From Cristatella mucedo (lineage: Eukaryota; Bryozoa; Phylactolaemata; Cristatellidae), in assembly GCA_009760855.2 (NCBI GenBank), contig WPIO01000027.1, positions 654,501 through 718,500 on the forward strand: 64,000 nt of DNA. The letters are read 5' to 3'. The position numbers and the translations under genes were made by a program. Every line of letters begins with the position of its first letter. The first letter of the stretch is position 1. Below are positions 33,787 to 46,261 of the stretch, piece after piece. The notes under the pieces were generated by a model. It had not been told where the DNA came from. It worked only from the letters and a program-made list of their open reading frames with translations, and ran no database searches.

Positions 33787-36700
33787 TTAGCATATTTTGG
33801 CAGGAAACCTGATGCATGCCACTGTTTCTCCGTCGTCGCTGTTTAATTCTACTTCCACATTGAGTTGAATCTGTAACGAAAGCAAGTTATTTACATTAAT
33901 ACCTTGCAAAGATGCTAAATAAATTTGAGGTGTGGAATGAACTCTGACAATTTCTGCTAGTCGTTCACATATTATATCACGGCTGCAACTGCAGATCAAC
34001 TGTATCTTGCTTGCTTACATCCGGTCTTGGTAACAAAATTCGTTTAGTAAAGAAAGATACAAATTCAGTCCTATTCATCGGACATTCAAAGCTTTCTGCC
34101 TTTTTGTAACAGCTACTATTATTGTTATGACACAGGCCTGAAATGAGCTGAAAATTGAATGCTCCTCGTTTGATAACTACCAGAAGTTTTAAACATTAAT
34201 TAGTTTAAGCATATGGCTTCAAATCTTTGCTATCATATCCAATCCTTTCTATGATTAGAGACTTCATAAAATGGTAGCTGACTTCAAAAGTTAATCTCTG
34301 GCTGAATGTAGGCCTAATTGCTATCCGAAAATTGAAAATTTGACCTATACAGTTCAGCTGTTGCTTGGAGGCCATAAATAAGACGATAAGTTCTGCAGCC
34401 GGTAACGAATATACATGCGAGTTTGTATATAAAATCTGAGAAATTTAGCCACGTTTATGCTTACCTGATGAAACCTGTACGCCTCCTGTCACTAATATTG
34501 ATCAATTTCGTTAAAGAATACCGGTCAAATTTCTTACTCTGACTCACAGAACCCCTATGGCAGTGCACCTTAACAAACAACTCAACAACCCCAACAGTTT
34601 CACCATTTTCATGCACTTGGATATTTCACTTGCAATGAATTATATTATATTTTAGTCTTCGCTTGAAGAATCTATCTGAGGACTCGTTTAGTGCACGGAA
34701 ACTTGACAGTAAAATGTAGTTGCTCCTTCTTCGATTTTTTTTCTACTGTGGCCGACTGAGCCAATCCGTTTCCATATGCCCTCAGCTAGAATTTCCGAGT
34801 TTCTCACACCGCTGAATACTCATCTAAAACAACTAAGTTCCTCACTTCAAAGTCAGTCTTACTGAAAAAGCTTCTCACTCATTTCCACGATATCAGTTCT
34901 GCTGGTTACCTTATTCTCACTGAAATCAGGAAATCAGGCTTCGAATGCTCACTAGAAAACATTTTCGTGTGTATCACATACATGACCCACGAGGCTTTGT
35001 GAAATTAGGCAAGCAGGTGCACAACTGCAGGTAGGACGAATGTACCCAAGCATCATGAGGATTGTATACCTGTATTCACTGCCCATGCACAACTCGTGTT
35101 TCAGAGAGGGGATGTTATGTAGTCGCTTCTATTCCTATTGAAATTGAAGAGCTTGGGGCAGTTGCTGTCTAGAAGTCACCATGAACCTTGACAACGTTGG
35201 CGATCACAAGGCTTCACCTATTGTTTAATACTAGCTATATATAAATCATAATTATTTTAAGGGATTCTTCTTTTCAAAGGGCCTCAATATTTTGAAGAAA
35301 AAGATTGTTTAGGTAGTGCGTGGGAAAACGTATCTCAATTACCATGCACTCACTGATTGGGTTATCTGCATCTGGGGTGTTTTAAACATTACAACCACAA
35401 TCAGCTACGAGTTTGGCGGAACTAATAGGTGCTTCAGCTCCAGCAATTGAGTGCAATTTGGCGGATACCTGAGGATAGAATGTGGAGATCGGTAACGTGA
35501 CGGACATCGCATAGTCCACTCCAGACTGCATTGGGCATGTTACCCCCAACTGGCAAGCGTCAGACTCTGGTAGAGGAAATGGGAGCCAAATTCCAAAAAC
35601 TTGCACACGAGCTGAGGTCGTCACGGTTGAACTTGATGCACCTGTAAATATCATTGAAACGTTAGGATTAGCTTAGTTGAGCACTTGTGTGCTATGCTCT
35701 GCTCTCAGCATGCTAAAGAGAAAGAAAGGTGGATACTCATGTATTGAAACTTCGAAAACGGGCCCAAAGTCTCGCTTGCAAGTACTGAGGAAGAATTCCA
35801 CACAAATAGACAAAATTGTTCCCAGGCTTCTTTACAAGCTTATGATGGTGGTGCTGAACAAGAACCGCCAGTAATGTTCCAGGTATCCAATAATATATCG
35901 CATTGCAGGTGCTAGTACTTTGGCACCACTAAGGAATAGGATTTCATTTCTACACATCACCAGTCATATTCAGATTATGCTTTATTATGCTTTATGCTGC
36001 ACATAATTTGCGATGGTAGCTACTAAATAAATGTTTTAAATACACAGTTAATAGTGCCTCTACAAATCTAGATATGTTTTCTAATATTTATTTTGCTAAA
36101 AAGTTGGCCATTCTTAAGAAGCATATGCGTTTCTCCGTGGCCAGGCTTTACTAGGGCAACTACAGTTTGAATGAAACCTGCCGTCTACAGCCTTTATCGC
36201 TCGCCGCTACAAAAACCCGATTCTTTAACTCCGAACGCAGTGTGTCCCATAAACAGAGAATCACTGTGAACGCATCGGTGACTTTGCTGCTCAAATCGAC
36301 GCCGGCTGCTTATTAATCAACTAAGTAGGCGTGGCCTGGGCATCAATTAATGATTGATCACTTGCAATGTCTCGTGTAAAAATGATATACTGAGTTTGGT
36401 TGCTGCGGCCTTGCCAAGTCGTCCCCTTAGTATAAACTGGTCCTCGTGGTATTGGTGGCGTTTACACCGAAGACACGAGTTGGAATGAAACAAGACTCGC
36501 AGCCTAAACCAGGCTTTAGTGACAGCTGGGATTGCACAACGAACTCTACTTTCGTGGTCACAGTAAAATAGATGCGATGAATCTTTCTCTATCAGCATTC
36601 AATTTTTATAGTGTCAAAGCAACCAGTGACATAATACTCCCTAATGTGTTGCTTACACATCGTAGGAAATGAGAAAAAGTGCCTCTTACGATTTGACATC

Positions 36701-37075
36701 TAATGCCATTTGACAATTGTCAACAAGTGGAAATTGCAGGCCACGGCTAAACAATTGTTTTTCTTACCAGCTGTGAATTTCCCGCTAATTGTGGCAGTCG
36801 TCCCCCTTTTGAAAGTGCAGGAACCCACCGGCTGAGGTTTAATATTGACGGACTTCACTATCCCTTGATTGGATCCTGAAATCAAAAGACACCGTCATAG
36901 CAACTCTAAACTTATGCTGCTGTATTGCCGTCACCTATCCATTTAGCATAATTAACCAGATCAAGAATTTTAGGCTTAGTTTAGTGTACTCACCACATTC
37001 TTCAAAACTAATCGCCATAGCTGGGGCTGCAATCAACAGTAACCAGCAAAGCCCAGAGATTACAAACGGAGTCAT
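33787..37075 (-). CDS. NPC2-like: NPC2-like secreted ML-domain sterol/lipid-binding protein, complete, 4 exons
   Basis: Exons on the minus strand are 37075-36994, 36875-36768, 35641-35469 and 33870-33787. Together they give 447 bp and 148 residues, close to the usual ~150. Introns are GT/AG with phases 1, 1, 0. Residues 1-21 form a signal peptide (cleavage likely after AMA). The ML domain follows: FEECG (Cys27), SCTFKRG (Cys47), VFGIWLPFPLPESDAC (Cys93), VTCP (Cys99), TLPISTFYPQIQLNVEVEL, and TVACIRFP (Cys140), all in register with vertebrate NPC2 numbering without gaps. Family members carry cholesterol or related lipids in lysosomes or outside the cell. Oddities: position 42, normally Cys and partner of Cys47, is Gln, and an extra Cys148 ends the protein. 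A TATA-like box and a poly(A) signal flank it. The reading is intact, so it is probably functional. Confidence 0.93.
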
Positions 37076-37148
37076 CGTCTGTAGCTGCGTTTCCCGTATC
37101 TTTTTCTTTCTGGGACGGCCTATGCTCGTGCATTCCCACACTAACCGG

Positions 37149-37162
37149 TATATGTATAAATA
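37149..37162 (-). promoter_or_regulatory. TATA-like element of the NPC2-like gene
   Basis: On the minus strand TATTTATACATATA lies about 75-85 bases before the ATG at 37075. This would place transcription start around 37120-37130 and give a short 5' UTR. Confidence 0.5.
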
Positions 37163-37169
37163 CCGTGAA

Positions 37170-38284
37170 ACACCTGACTGCATCGTCGGTGCATCCATCC
37201 CTTCTCATTGGCCGATATAGGGCTGGAGGCAGGTGCTGTGTCAGCTTTCCTGAAAGAGATTATCTGCTTAGTCAGCTTATGAAAAATATGTGCCACGCGA
37301 TGTCCACATTCTACTTTCATCAGCTGTTCCATATTGACTAACTACTGGCAGAGCTGGTGTGCTGCCAGGTTTCGCCTACCAACCCTCCAACTTTGGAAAT
37401 GCAATTGACTGCTACTGAGTTACATTAATATTTAGTTATTTGATTGATTCAGCTGCATTTTCATTCAGTGTGATGGTCGTTGCAAATGAATGACTGAATA
37501 CTTCTTTACTAGAACATACAATCAAAGTTGGGTACACCAAAGTCTCATTCAGTATGTTCTGACACGTAAATCGTTGCCTGGCGGTATAGTTGGAGTATCT
37601 CTGCTCTTCAAGATCTCTTGACAACCTTTGATACCGTTACACCCAAACTTGTGTTGAACACATAAGTACCTTTTATGCATCTGCACCAGCACTGTGATGC
37701 TATTTTTTGGCTCTCTATCTTGACAGTAAATATCAGTGCATTTATGTCAACAGTCAATAATTGTCTGGAAATCCTTCAAATTATTGGTAAGAGATATTTG
37801 AGTGTTGGATTTATTTTATTATACAATTTATCCTCAATCAATCCCCGTTGGATTTGTTAGCACATTCAAGGTTTCTATTTAGATGCAGCCAAAAACAGAT
37901 TTGTGTACATTGATCCCACACTGCTTTCCGCCATTGCAACACTTTTAGTTCACTGAGCTTGCATTTCCGACACGTGCAAAAGGATGAAACATAACTTTTT
38001 AAAACACATTATAGCAAAACTATTTTTGAACTTTGACGATTGACTCCGTACGGTACCTAATAATTACTGATCGGATTGGTTTTACTTGGACGTAGCTCAA
38101 TTTTTTGTGCAGTCTGGTATCATTTTTTGTCGAAAGTACGTTCCAACAAAGGGAATTAATTAATGCCAAAATCTGTATGGTTCTCTCAAGAATTTAGTAA
38201 CTGTTTTTAAACCTAGTGTACCTCAGAAATAGAAAATTAAACCCAAGCAAACGGACCTCTGTAAGCGATTTGCTTGGGGTACAA
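37170..38284. other. Between NPC2-like and family X' copies, no gene recognised
   Basis: Several short frames occur (e.g. 37675-37860 plus) without family or splice evidence. This is the presumptive shared upstream region of the divergent NPC2/X pair. Confidence 0.35.
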
Positions 38285-39186
38285 ACATCCCCCACGACAT
38301 TTCTCCCTGCACGTGTCCGTAGGGACATTTCCCACCAGATATTGCCCCCTGTGATAGGACATTACCCCATCGCGTATATGGTTAAGGGGTTTTAGGGTTT
38401 AGCGTTTAGAGTTTTAAGGTTTAGGGTTAAGAGTTTTTGGGTTTATGGCTTGAGGATTAGGCTTTAATAATAATAATAATAATGCACTTGATAAAGTGCC
38501 CTCTGAGAACTCAATCTCTCTCTAGGCGCTTTACATTTGCTGGAAAGGGAAATGCAATTGAATGTTGAGTAATATCATGCTTGATAAACAAACAAAATGA
38601 ATAACATGGTTAGGGGTGACATGCACAGGGTCAGCATGCAAATGTGGTTAGTGGCAGCATGCTCAGTGTCAGCACCCTCAAGCACATGAAGGATGAATCA
38701 CAGGGACCCACTAAATGCTGTCCTGAATAGGTGTGCTTTTAATTTATTTTTAAATGGGGCCAGGTCAGCCGATGTTCTGACGCAGTTCGGGAGGGAGTTC
38801 CAGGCTTTAAGAGTTTGCGAACTAAATGCACTGTCTCCAAAGGATTTGAGGTTTGTACGGGGGTATTTTTAAACTGTTGGATTCCGAAAAGCGGGTGGTA
38901 CGATGCTTGGCCCGATGGGGGAGTATATCTGAGAGATAGGCTGGAGCCAAAGAATGAAGTGACCTAAAAGTGAGCGACAAGACTTTAGGCCTTAGTGATT
39001 AGATTTTTATGTTTAGTGTCGAGGGTTTGAGGGTTTAGGGTGTAGGCTTTAGGGTTTAAGGTTTAGCATTTAGGGTTTAAGGATTACGGTTTCGGGTATA
39101 AGTTTTAGGATTGAAGGTTTATGGTTCACGGTTCACATCCTTCTAAATACACTAAGTTGATTTTATTTTAATAGAGCGTGAACTTC

Positions 39187-39217
<31 letters not shown>

Positions 39218-39345
39218 TCTTAGTTATACATTCATCATTATAGGGGAAAATGTCATAACCCTGGGGAAAGGTCCCTAGGGAAATGTCCTACGGTCTATCA
39301 GAGGGGGAAACGTCCAGGAGAAATATGTATTACGATGGGGTCGCT
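38285..39345. repeat. TTTAGGG-like degenerate repeat with inverted GGACATTTCCC arms, split by a LINE
   Basis: Degenerate GGGTTTAG/TTTAGGG units occur at about 38385-38466 and again at 38983-39140, interrupted by a minus-strand LINE. Outside them, the left arm (38285-38375: GACATTTCTCCC, AGGGACATTTCCC, GGACATTACCCC) is mirrored on the right (39241-39345: GGGGAAAATGTC, GGGAAATGTCC, GGGGGAAACGTCC). A (TA)n run lies at 39190-39217. Confidence 0.7.
38462..38985 (-). mobile_element. LINE 3' fragment inserted in TTTAGGG-like repeat
   Basis: An (AAT)n tail at 38466-38482, a well-preserved hairpin (arms 38493-38500 and 38525-38532), the 3' region and C-terminal ORF2 up to about 38985, where it is 5'-truncated. 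It is among the least diverged copies here. The repeat resumes immediately after it. Confidence 0.9.
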
Positions 39346-40267
39346 TACAGTGTCCTCAAGCAACCTGCATAGCCAGATCAAAGTGACCTTGCACAGTTTG
39401 ACCACTTTAAATCCAATCCTTAACTCCATTTTCAGCTACAAGACATTTTCAAAATTCAGGCCTGCCTGGTTATCATTTTACAGAACATATAATACGTCCA
39501 TTTCCGATTTCATTTATCGAAATTTCTGAAATTTACTCCTCGCTGATGTTCTGAACTTTCCAACAGAATAAAAGCTGATTGCTGCACAAATCTTCAGTTA
39601 GATTGGCCAACAATAAACTTGGAATAGCCACAATAAAACATTAGTAAACCACCTGCTCTGACTTGACACATAGAAATGCAGTACCCTCCACATTATATCA
39701 TACAATTGTAGATATTTTACATGCTTTCCCTTACCTACTCATCAGACAACTTTGTAATTTTAATTGCAAGGGGCTTTTTTATAACCACAACAACTAAATG
39801 GTATAGCATTGTATAGTATATTGTATATTAACTGTGTGTAATAGTATTATATTAAAACTTGGATATTAATAAGAGCTCGTTCGTGCGAAACGTTTTTTAA
39901 CTTATTCCCTACCTAGGTGCTCTGAAAATCACACTAGGGTTATCTGGAACCAAGGTTTAGTGTCAGGCATTACATAAAAATACAAACTGAGGCACGTATC
40001 GAGCTTACTCCAGTGTGGTAAAACTTTAATGAAGATACACATGTGGCCACCATTCAGGAGGTCCTAACATGCACTGAGTCATGCATTGGTTCGTGTGCAA
40101 GTCGCACCGAAATATCAATACCGTTTACTTGGGCACGTGGACAGCTGACCCTAACAGAATCAGCAGTAGAAATATAATAAGCTGTAGAAGAAGCCTCAGT
40201 AATAGCAGCAGCAGTAATATTTTTATCACTGGCTGTAGCAGATGTGCTTTTGCCATCCCTTTACTAA
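39335..40267 (+). pseudogene. Family X' pseudogene, inverted copy of the 29-30 kb gene
   Basis: The upstream exon remnant (about 39350-39690) shares GCCACAATAAA, then ACCTGCTCTGACT and AATGCA-GT with the X donor region. The last exon (40058-40267) has the same CATTCAG acceptor and phase 0 start. It reads CTESCIGSC followed by ASVIAAAVIFLSLAVADVLL and the same SLY end. Two consecutive TAA codons at 40175-40180, and shortening relative to X, mark it as broken. Head-to-head with the complete NPC2-like gene. Confidence 0.6.
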
Positions 40268-40639
40268 TATAAAAAAAGATGCGCAAGAGTTCTGTAGATG
40301 AGCAGATCGAGACTGCTGATAGACACTAGATGGCTGTTTTTTCACAGTTGGGTAGTGAGCTCTTACATAGCTCACATTTTAGCGACAATATTTGCATGTT
40401 CAAAGGAATACGACTTTTATGCTTAACATAAATGCCAACTTACCTTATTGAATCTCAGTTCTCAGCATGGTATTATTTGTATTATCCCTCCTCAGGCATG
40501 ACAGTACGTAAACGTGATACTATGCAGGTTCAGTTAGGACTGAAATTTCACTGAAATGGTTAATGTGAGGTCTCAGTAAGAGTTGCAACAGTATTGATTC
40601 GAACGGACATGTATCATCAGATGGACCAACTGAAGTGTT

Positions 40640-41195
40640 GGATACAAGCCTGCCTACATTCAGCAGCATTACGTTGCTAAAATTCAGATGCATGTTGACA
40701 GGATGGTGCCTCAGATTTGGTCCGTGCATCTCTAATATCCAGTCCCGACTTCTGCAGTTCACTGCTTGCTGGTTTGCCGGCTTGTGCAATAGGAGCTAAC
40801 GGCTCATGCAAAGCTCTACAGCTAAGCTTGTTTATCGTGATTGGTACAGTGCCAACATTGCATTGCATCTAGCTGACCTGCCGTAACTACCAGTGAAGCA
40901 ACGCATACAATTCAAGGTTTGGTCACTGTCTATTAGGTTCTGGTATCCTTATCCTCCAGGTAACCTACATTACAGTATTTAGTGGGTCCATGTGATTCGT
41001 AGTTTGTGATATTATATCTGTTAAAACTGTGCATGCTGCCACTAAGCATATTTGCATCTCACCCGTGTGCATGTCACATCTAACCTCGTTGAGCATGTTG
41101 TCATTGAGCATGCTATCAATAATCATTCGAACATGCTTTCTTCGCAACTGCCTAGAAAAATAATGTTATCTGAGGGTGCAATGCAAGCGAAACAG
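40640..41195 (+). mobile_element. LINE 3' fragment, diverged subfamily
   Basis: C-terminal ORF remnants (SLLAGLPACAIGA near 40765), the GTGCATGCTGCCACT 3' region and a decayed terminal hairpin ending GAGGGTGCAATGCAA. Shares subfamily features with 47040-47790. Confidence 0.7.
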
Positions 41196-41879
41196 TATCA
41201 ATATTATTCAGCTTCAATAGTGAATTTATAGAAAATAGCTTACAGAAAGTCCCTATATTATGGTAGACAAAAGTTGAGTGTTTGACTAGTATAAGATTTT
41301 AGTTAAGCGAAGGAAGGGCCAGCCGACGACGCTGGTTACGTGCAAACAGTGTCAAAGCACACTACAGGGGCAAGGAAAATACAGAGGCCGCCTGGTGAAA
41401 GCATGTAAAGAAAGTTGTATAAAGTTTGAGGCTCCGATAGTCCATTTAAAACTTCATAGTAAGGTCAGCTTTATCCAATTTAAATTATTTTACTATTTTA
41501 TTATTATTTATTATTTTATTTATCATTATTATTATATTTATTATTTATTATTATTTATTATTTTATTATTTGTTGCTGACCTATATCATCAAAGGCAAGC
41601 ACAAGAAGAGTGAGGCCTAAACACAGTAAAACAGTTTGGCAAACGCATAAAAACCAGTTTTCATTAAGTGGGAAATCAAAGCAAAGTTGACTTTAGTTTA
41701 TTGCAGAAGCAGTGCCTGAATCAGTCAGTGGCAGTGTCTCATGATATATCACATCCAGTCGTTGTGACCCCGCCGAGACCAATAGCTTCTGCAGCAAAAC
41801 TTCTAGGTCTGCCCTCGAAGAATACTCGTGATAATGCCATCAGACCTCAGGAGCTTTTGTATTCAAGTCTCGAAATCTG

Positions 41880-42780
41880 AGCCGTGACCCTATAGCATCC
41901 ACACAGAATGCATTCGATCTGCTCTCTGGGCTAGGGAGCATTGGTGAAACATAGAAGCCTCTGCCTCAGATTACTGAGAATGCGAGCTCCTGCCGACAAG
42001 CCCCTAGAACTGCTCTCAAAGCATTTTACACCATTCAAGGAAACCTCTAGATATTATCTTTGATTTTGGCAGCCCAGGCATTTAAGCCTCTGTGTCTAGC
42101 TTCCATCTGAGCACTATGTCTGAGCATAGAAATCTCAAGATCTGCCCTTTGAGCCAGGCACCCGTTCCTAATTGCCTCTAGATCTAGTTAATAAGCATGA
42201 GTAAATTGAATACATGCCTGTTGATCTGCTCTCAGAGACAGGCAGCCCCTGTATAAAAGCCTATTGACGTGCTCTCAGAGCCTTGCAGCAACTTCATAGA
42301 ATCATCTATACTTTCTCTTAAAGTTTTGTAATCTGTTCGGAAGATGCCTTTAAATTTACCAACAGATTTGTCTTTCATTAGCAATGAAGTTTTTAGATAT
42401 GCTGTCTAAGGTTGGCTACCCCTGTCCAACAGCCACTGGCAATGACTATAACCATCGTAGCTCTACATAATAAAATATAGATCTGCCGTCAGGGCTGGAA
42501 TCGTTTGCATTGAAGCCTATTTTCTAGCTGCCGGAGCCTGGCCGCATCATGTAAGCCTCTGAAGATGCTATCTCTAAGAATATTCCACTGCTTGGTCGCC
42601 TGTAGATCACCTCTATGTGATTAAATGGGTTGGCAGTGACTTGTATCGATCTGCTATTTGACTATAGGCGCCTCTGCACAAAAGCCTCATAGTCTGTACT
42701 TTGAATCCAGTCACATCAGCACAGAAGGCCCCAAATCTTCTCTTTAAGTCTGTCAACGTGCCCAAACCTTTAAATGTCGT
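41880..42780 (+). repeat. Degenerate ~42-bp minisatellite array
   Basis: The approximate unit reads ATAGAAGCCTCTAGATCTGC followed by TCTCAGAGCCTGGCAGCCCC. About 20 diverged units can be traced; clear ones are at 42222-42260 and 42255-42300. Read-through frames are closed, so it does not look coding. Preceded by an ATT-rich run at 41490-41572. Confidence 0.65.
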
Positions 42781-43530
42781 TCGTTGATTCCTTCTTGGTA
42801 CATGCAGGTCAGGGACATAGCTAGGCTTTCAGGTTTCTGTAAGACTCTAGGTTTACTGTTTGCCAGTAACATTGATGCTGGTTTTACTAAGATTATTTCA
42901 TTTGAGAAAGTTGGGTACCATCCAAGGGAGAGGTGGTGTATTTGGAGCTGGATGGGCCTCACACCACTACTTCACTCACCCACAACTTCATATAGCCGTG
43001 GAAATCACATCTTTCGATAGTCTGACTGTGGGCTTTTGTGTTAACTGCACGGCCTAATTTACTTTTCCGGTATGAACTGACATAGGAAATTATGCACGAG
43101 TTATGACACACTCTAAAAGCAAGGATCGAGGTTCTGAATGCAATGATGCCATAATGTTCCCGATAGATCAGCCAAGGCTCCTTCCCGAATTTTCTTGCTC
43201 AATGCCGAGTCCCATGGCTGGCCTCCACGTTCACTTGCTAGAATTTTAACACTCACAACAGATTACAACAGCAGCCAGTAAACAACTTGCAAATAACACT
43301 GAATGATAAGCATGCTTGCTCAGGTCTATTATTTTTTTGACTAATAGAATACTAGGTAGACACTCTAATAATATATATAAAGGTGCAGCAACCTAGAAAA
43401 AACATGTCAGCACACATAGAAACGTCAACTAACACATTTACAATGAAAAATAGATGCAATATTGTAATAGATTTAATATTTAATATTTAGGTCAACCAAT
43501 CAAAAGACTTAAAGATAACCACGATTGAAA

Positions 43531-45019
43531 ATTGGTTTTTGTCATTTTTTACCTTTTCATCGACATAGTCATCCTCTTCTTGTTTGTTCGGTCAAAATGG
43601 TGTAGCATAAGTATTAGGCTCCAGTATTGGACGTTAAGTAACAGTAACTCAGGGTTTAGATGATTGTTTTACACAATTTCTCAAGCGTACATTTAAAATA
43701 AATTGACGTTGAACCGTTTACTCAAGAACCTCGATTAAAGCAAGTGTGTATTTATGCTTCCATTTTCAATAGTTATCGAAAGAAAATGAAATGTAAATTT
43801 ACTTATAACATTGCATTTAATCTATATGTTTTCGTTCGCATTTCTGTAGAAATATTTGTACTCGTCGTGCGTAATACAGAATAGAAAGAAAATGTTTTCC
43901 TGAGAATTGTGTAAACATGTAAGGTTTTGATTGATACATTTTCACAGCCGCGAACGCAAGAAATTGTCAACCCTATTAATTCGTGCACATTCCTATTTAT
44001 CTACAAAAATGGATAGACGTCCTCAACGAATAATGTCGACTATCAAAATTAAAATCAGTGTTATTGAGTAAGTAGCACTCAATGCCAAACATTAGTAATA
44101 TTCCCCTTGCCGTACTCAAAATGGCACACATTTATAGGCACATTCTTTGAACTTAATTAAAGGGAATCAGTGTCGAATGGCGAATTGCTACTCACTTTAT
44201 CAAATAAGGAAAATAAATCAAGCATCATTGCAAGTCCAAGATTGTAAATAGACCTACAGAAACTCCTGGCGATTAGTAAATAAGATCGCTGGTTAGTAAA
44301 TTAATTTGTACTGCACAGGCATATGCGTGCAAATTAAATCCGAACGAATAGCTGGCGGCTTTACTGGGACTAATAAAAGCATGCCAGAACAGATGTGACT
44401 ATGGCGAAACTAACAAGCCAATAAGTTTGTTGGTCGACCTAAGGAAATAAGAAATTCCGCGCAATCGTAAACTAAACTCATACACCTTGGGACGAGGTCG
44501 CACTCCCCTAAGGCAGCTGCAACACTAAATTAGCTGGTTGTTAGTAGCTTGCTCACTTGTTATGATCGTGCAAAACAATTATCTTGTCGTCATCTACGTT
44601 CAAAGACACTCCCAAATCTCATTTTATTGCTGATATCCGAGAATTATTAAAATACAAAACTGTATGGCTCAGGAACCGTCTCGGGGTCGCAAGCAAGGAA
44701 CCCTTTCTTTGTATTACTAGCTTTACGTCACAAAACTTTAGGGAGAACACCCTAATGGGCATTCTCCCTAAATCATAGCCGTGAATATAGCATTCTCAGT
44801 GGTCATCAAGCAAAATATAAATTCGGAGGCTTGACCTAACGCTTGTCTGTTCCATCCTTTTGGAATGTGCAATGAATCCCGATTATTATTTGGCTTTGTT
44901 TCTAAAAAAAAAAGCAGTGACCTCATTGCAATGAGCCTGATCTGGCTAGAAATATGTTTACTTCTTGAAGACTAAAGAGGATTTCCTAATAGGATTTCTT
45001 CTTTTTCAGACCCCTGGGT
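43531..45019. other. AT-rich, no gene recognised
   Basis: Only short frames. A weak SINE-head-like string (GACCTCGTCCCAAGG on the minus strand near 44490) may be an old SINE, but is too diverged to call. Confidence 0.35.
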
Positions 45020-46125
45020 ACACTCATACTAGATTTGGATTTTACATTATCGCGTGCCATTCTTTAATATAAAGCCTGTTTGCAAATTCTTTAAAGCCCT
45101 CTTTCAAATCTAGTGATTTAAGTTTACCCAAAAAGCCAGCTATTAATGTTGGCAGTAGTACATTATCCCACTTGTACCAAGTCCTCACTTATTTCATATT
45201 CATTGGATCTGATTATTTTGATTCAGTTTGCAGGAAATTGGTGTTATTTCTTTATAGGTGATTTCAACATTCATTTTGAAAACTTATCCGATGCCTTCAG
45301 CTCCTTATTCTGTGCATTGACTGAATATGTTTACCTTTGGGCTCATCTGCACAACTATGTAGTTTACGGAGCACACAGTCAACCAAGTATTCTCCTACAA
45401 TTGCATGCTATCATCACCAATCATTAATAATTTCCGCGAAGTCTCCACATGCTGATTTTATTCAGTTTCCAATGCAATAATCCAAAATCACATATAAATT
45501 GGGAAACCTATTAACTTTTGACCTCGGTGATGTCAGTGCCAGAATAGCTTCTTTGCATATTCTGCATAATCACCCTTCCGACCTGTCACCATTGGTAGAA
45601 TGCCACCAAACGATGCCAGCTGGCAAGTGCGAAGAGCTTAGAACTCAGAATAAGCATTAATTGAGCCGATAAACCGATAGGGAGTATTTTAGCTATGGCA
45701 CTTACCTCGCCACTCCTAGTAAGCACAAGCTTGAAAAGCATACTGAAAATTAGGACTAACTCCCTGTCGACAGGCAGACGAAGAATACTGTACAAATATT
45801 TAACCAATATATACTAGCAAAAGCAAATTCTAGCTTCTATAAGTGGGAATCGTTGAATTGCAGATGTGCAGTCCTAAAAAGCAGATGCTTTTGATCTGCA
45901 ATTGCATACCACTCTTAGGTTAGCTCTTTACCAAGTGATCCTTTAAATAATCTAGCTGACAGCTTTTCTAGTTGTATCGTATCATTCATTTTGTTTGTTT
46001 TTCAAGCATGATTTTACTTACCATTCAATTGCATTTCCCTTTGCAGCAAATGTAAAGTGCCTAGAAAGAGATTAAGTTATCTGAAGGCGCTTTATCAAAT
46101 GAATTCTTAATATTATTATTATCGT
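45020..46125 (+). mobile_element. LINE fragment: endonuclease part and 3' end, middle deleted
   Basis: The frame 45146-45427 contains the apurinic-endonuclease motif IGDFNIHFEN (near 45256-45285) of the LINE ORF2 N-terminus. The RT core is missing. The element's 3' region and hairpin (46054-46093) with an ATT tail follow at 45955-46125. Confidence 0.75.
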
Positions 46126-46261
46126 CACGAAGATAGACAAGACCAAGAAGTATTTCCTTAGGGAGTGAGAATCCTCTAGAATGCCATCTCATAATGGTGC
46201 GGTAATATCGAAATTTAGGATGGCCGTGCGTGATTTTAACTTGAAGGTGATTTCCCATAGC

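Larger units (their letters stand above)
40640..43530 (+). repeat. Segmental duplication, copy 1
   Basis: About 2.9 kb is shared in the same orientation with 47040-49930. It includes a LINE 3' fragment, an intervening stretch (AAATCAAAGCAAAGTT near 41672 and 48032), the degenerate minisatellite, and a distal part ending near GTCAACCAATCAAAAGACTT. Diverged and with indels, so not recent. Confidence 0.8.

Noticed and set aside
38385-39140. Telomere or telomere-junction
   Set aside because: Heptamers are strongly degenerate, short, internal and flanked by unique DNA and inverted arms.
41880-42780. CRISPR-like or coding repeat array
   Set aside because: Units are diverged without constant repeats and unique spacers, frames are closed, and the genome is eukaryotic.
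44480-44545. Possible further SINE on the minus strand
   Set aside because: Only a ~15-bp GACCTCGTCCCAAGG similarity to the SINE head. No B-box or body could be aligned.
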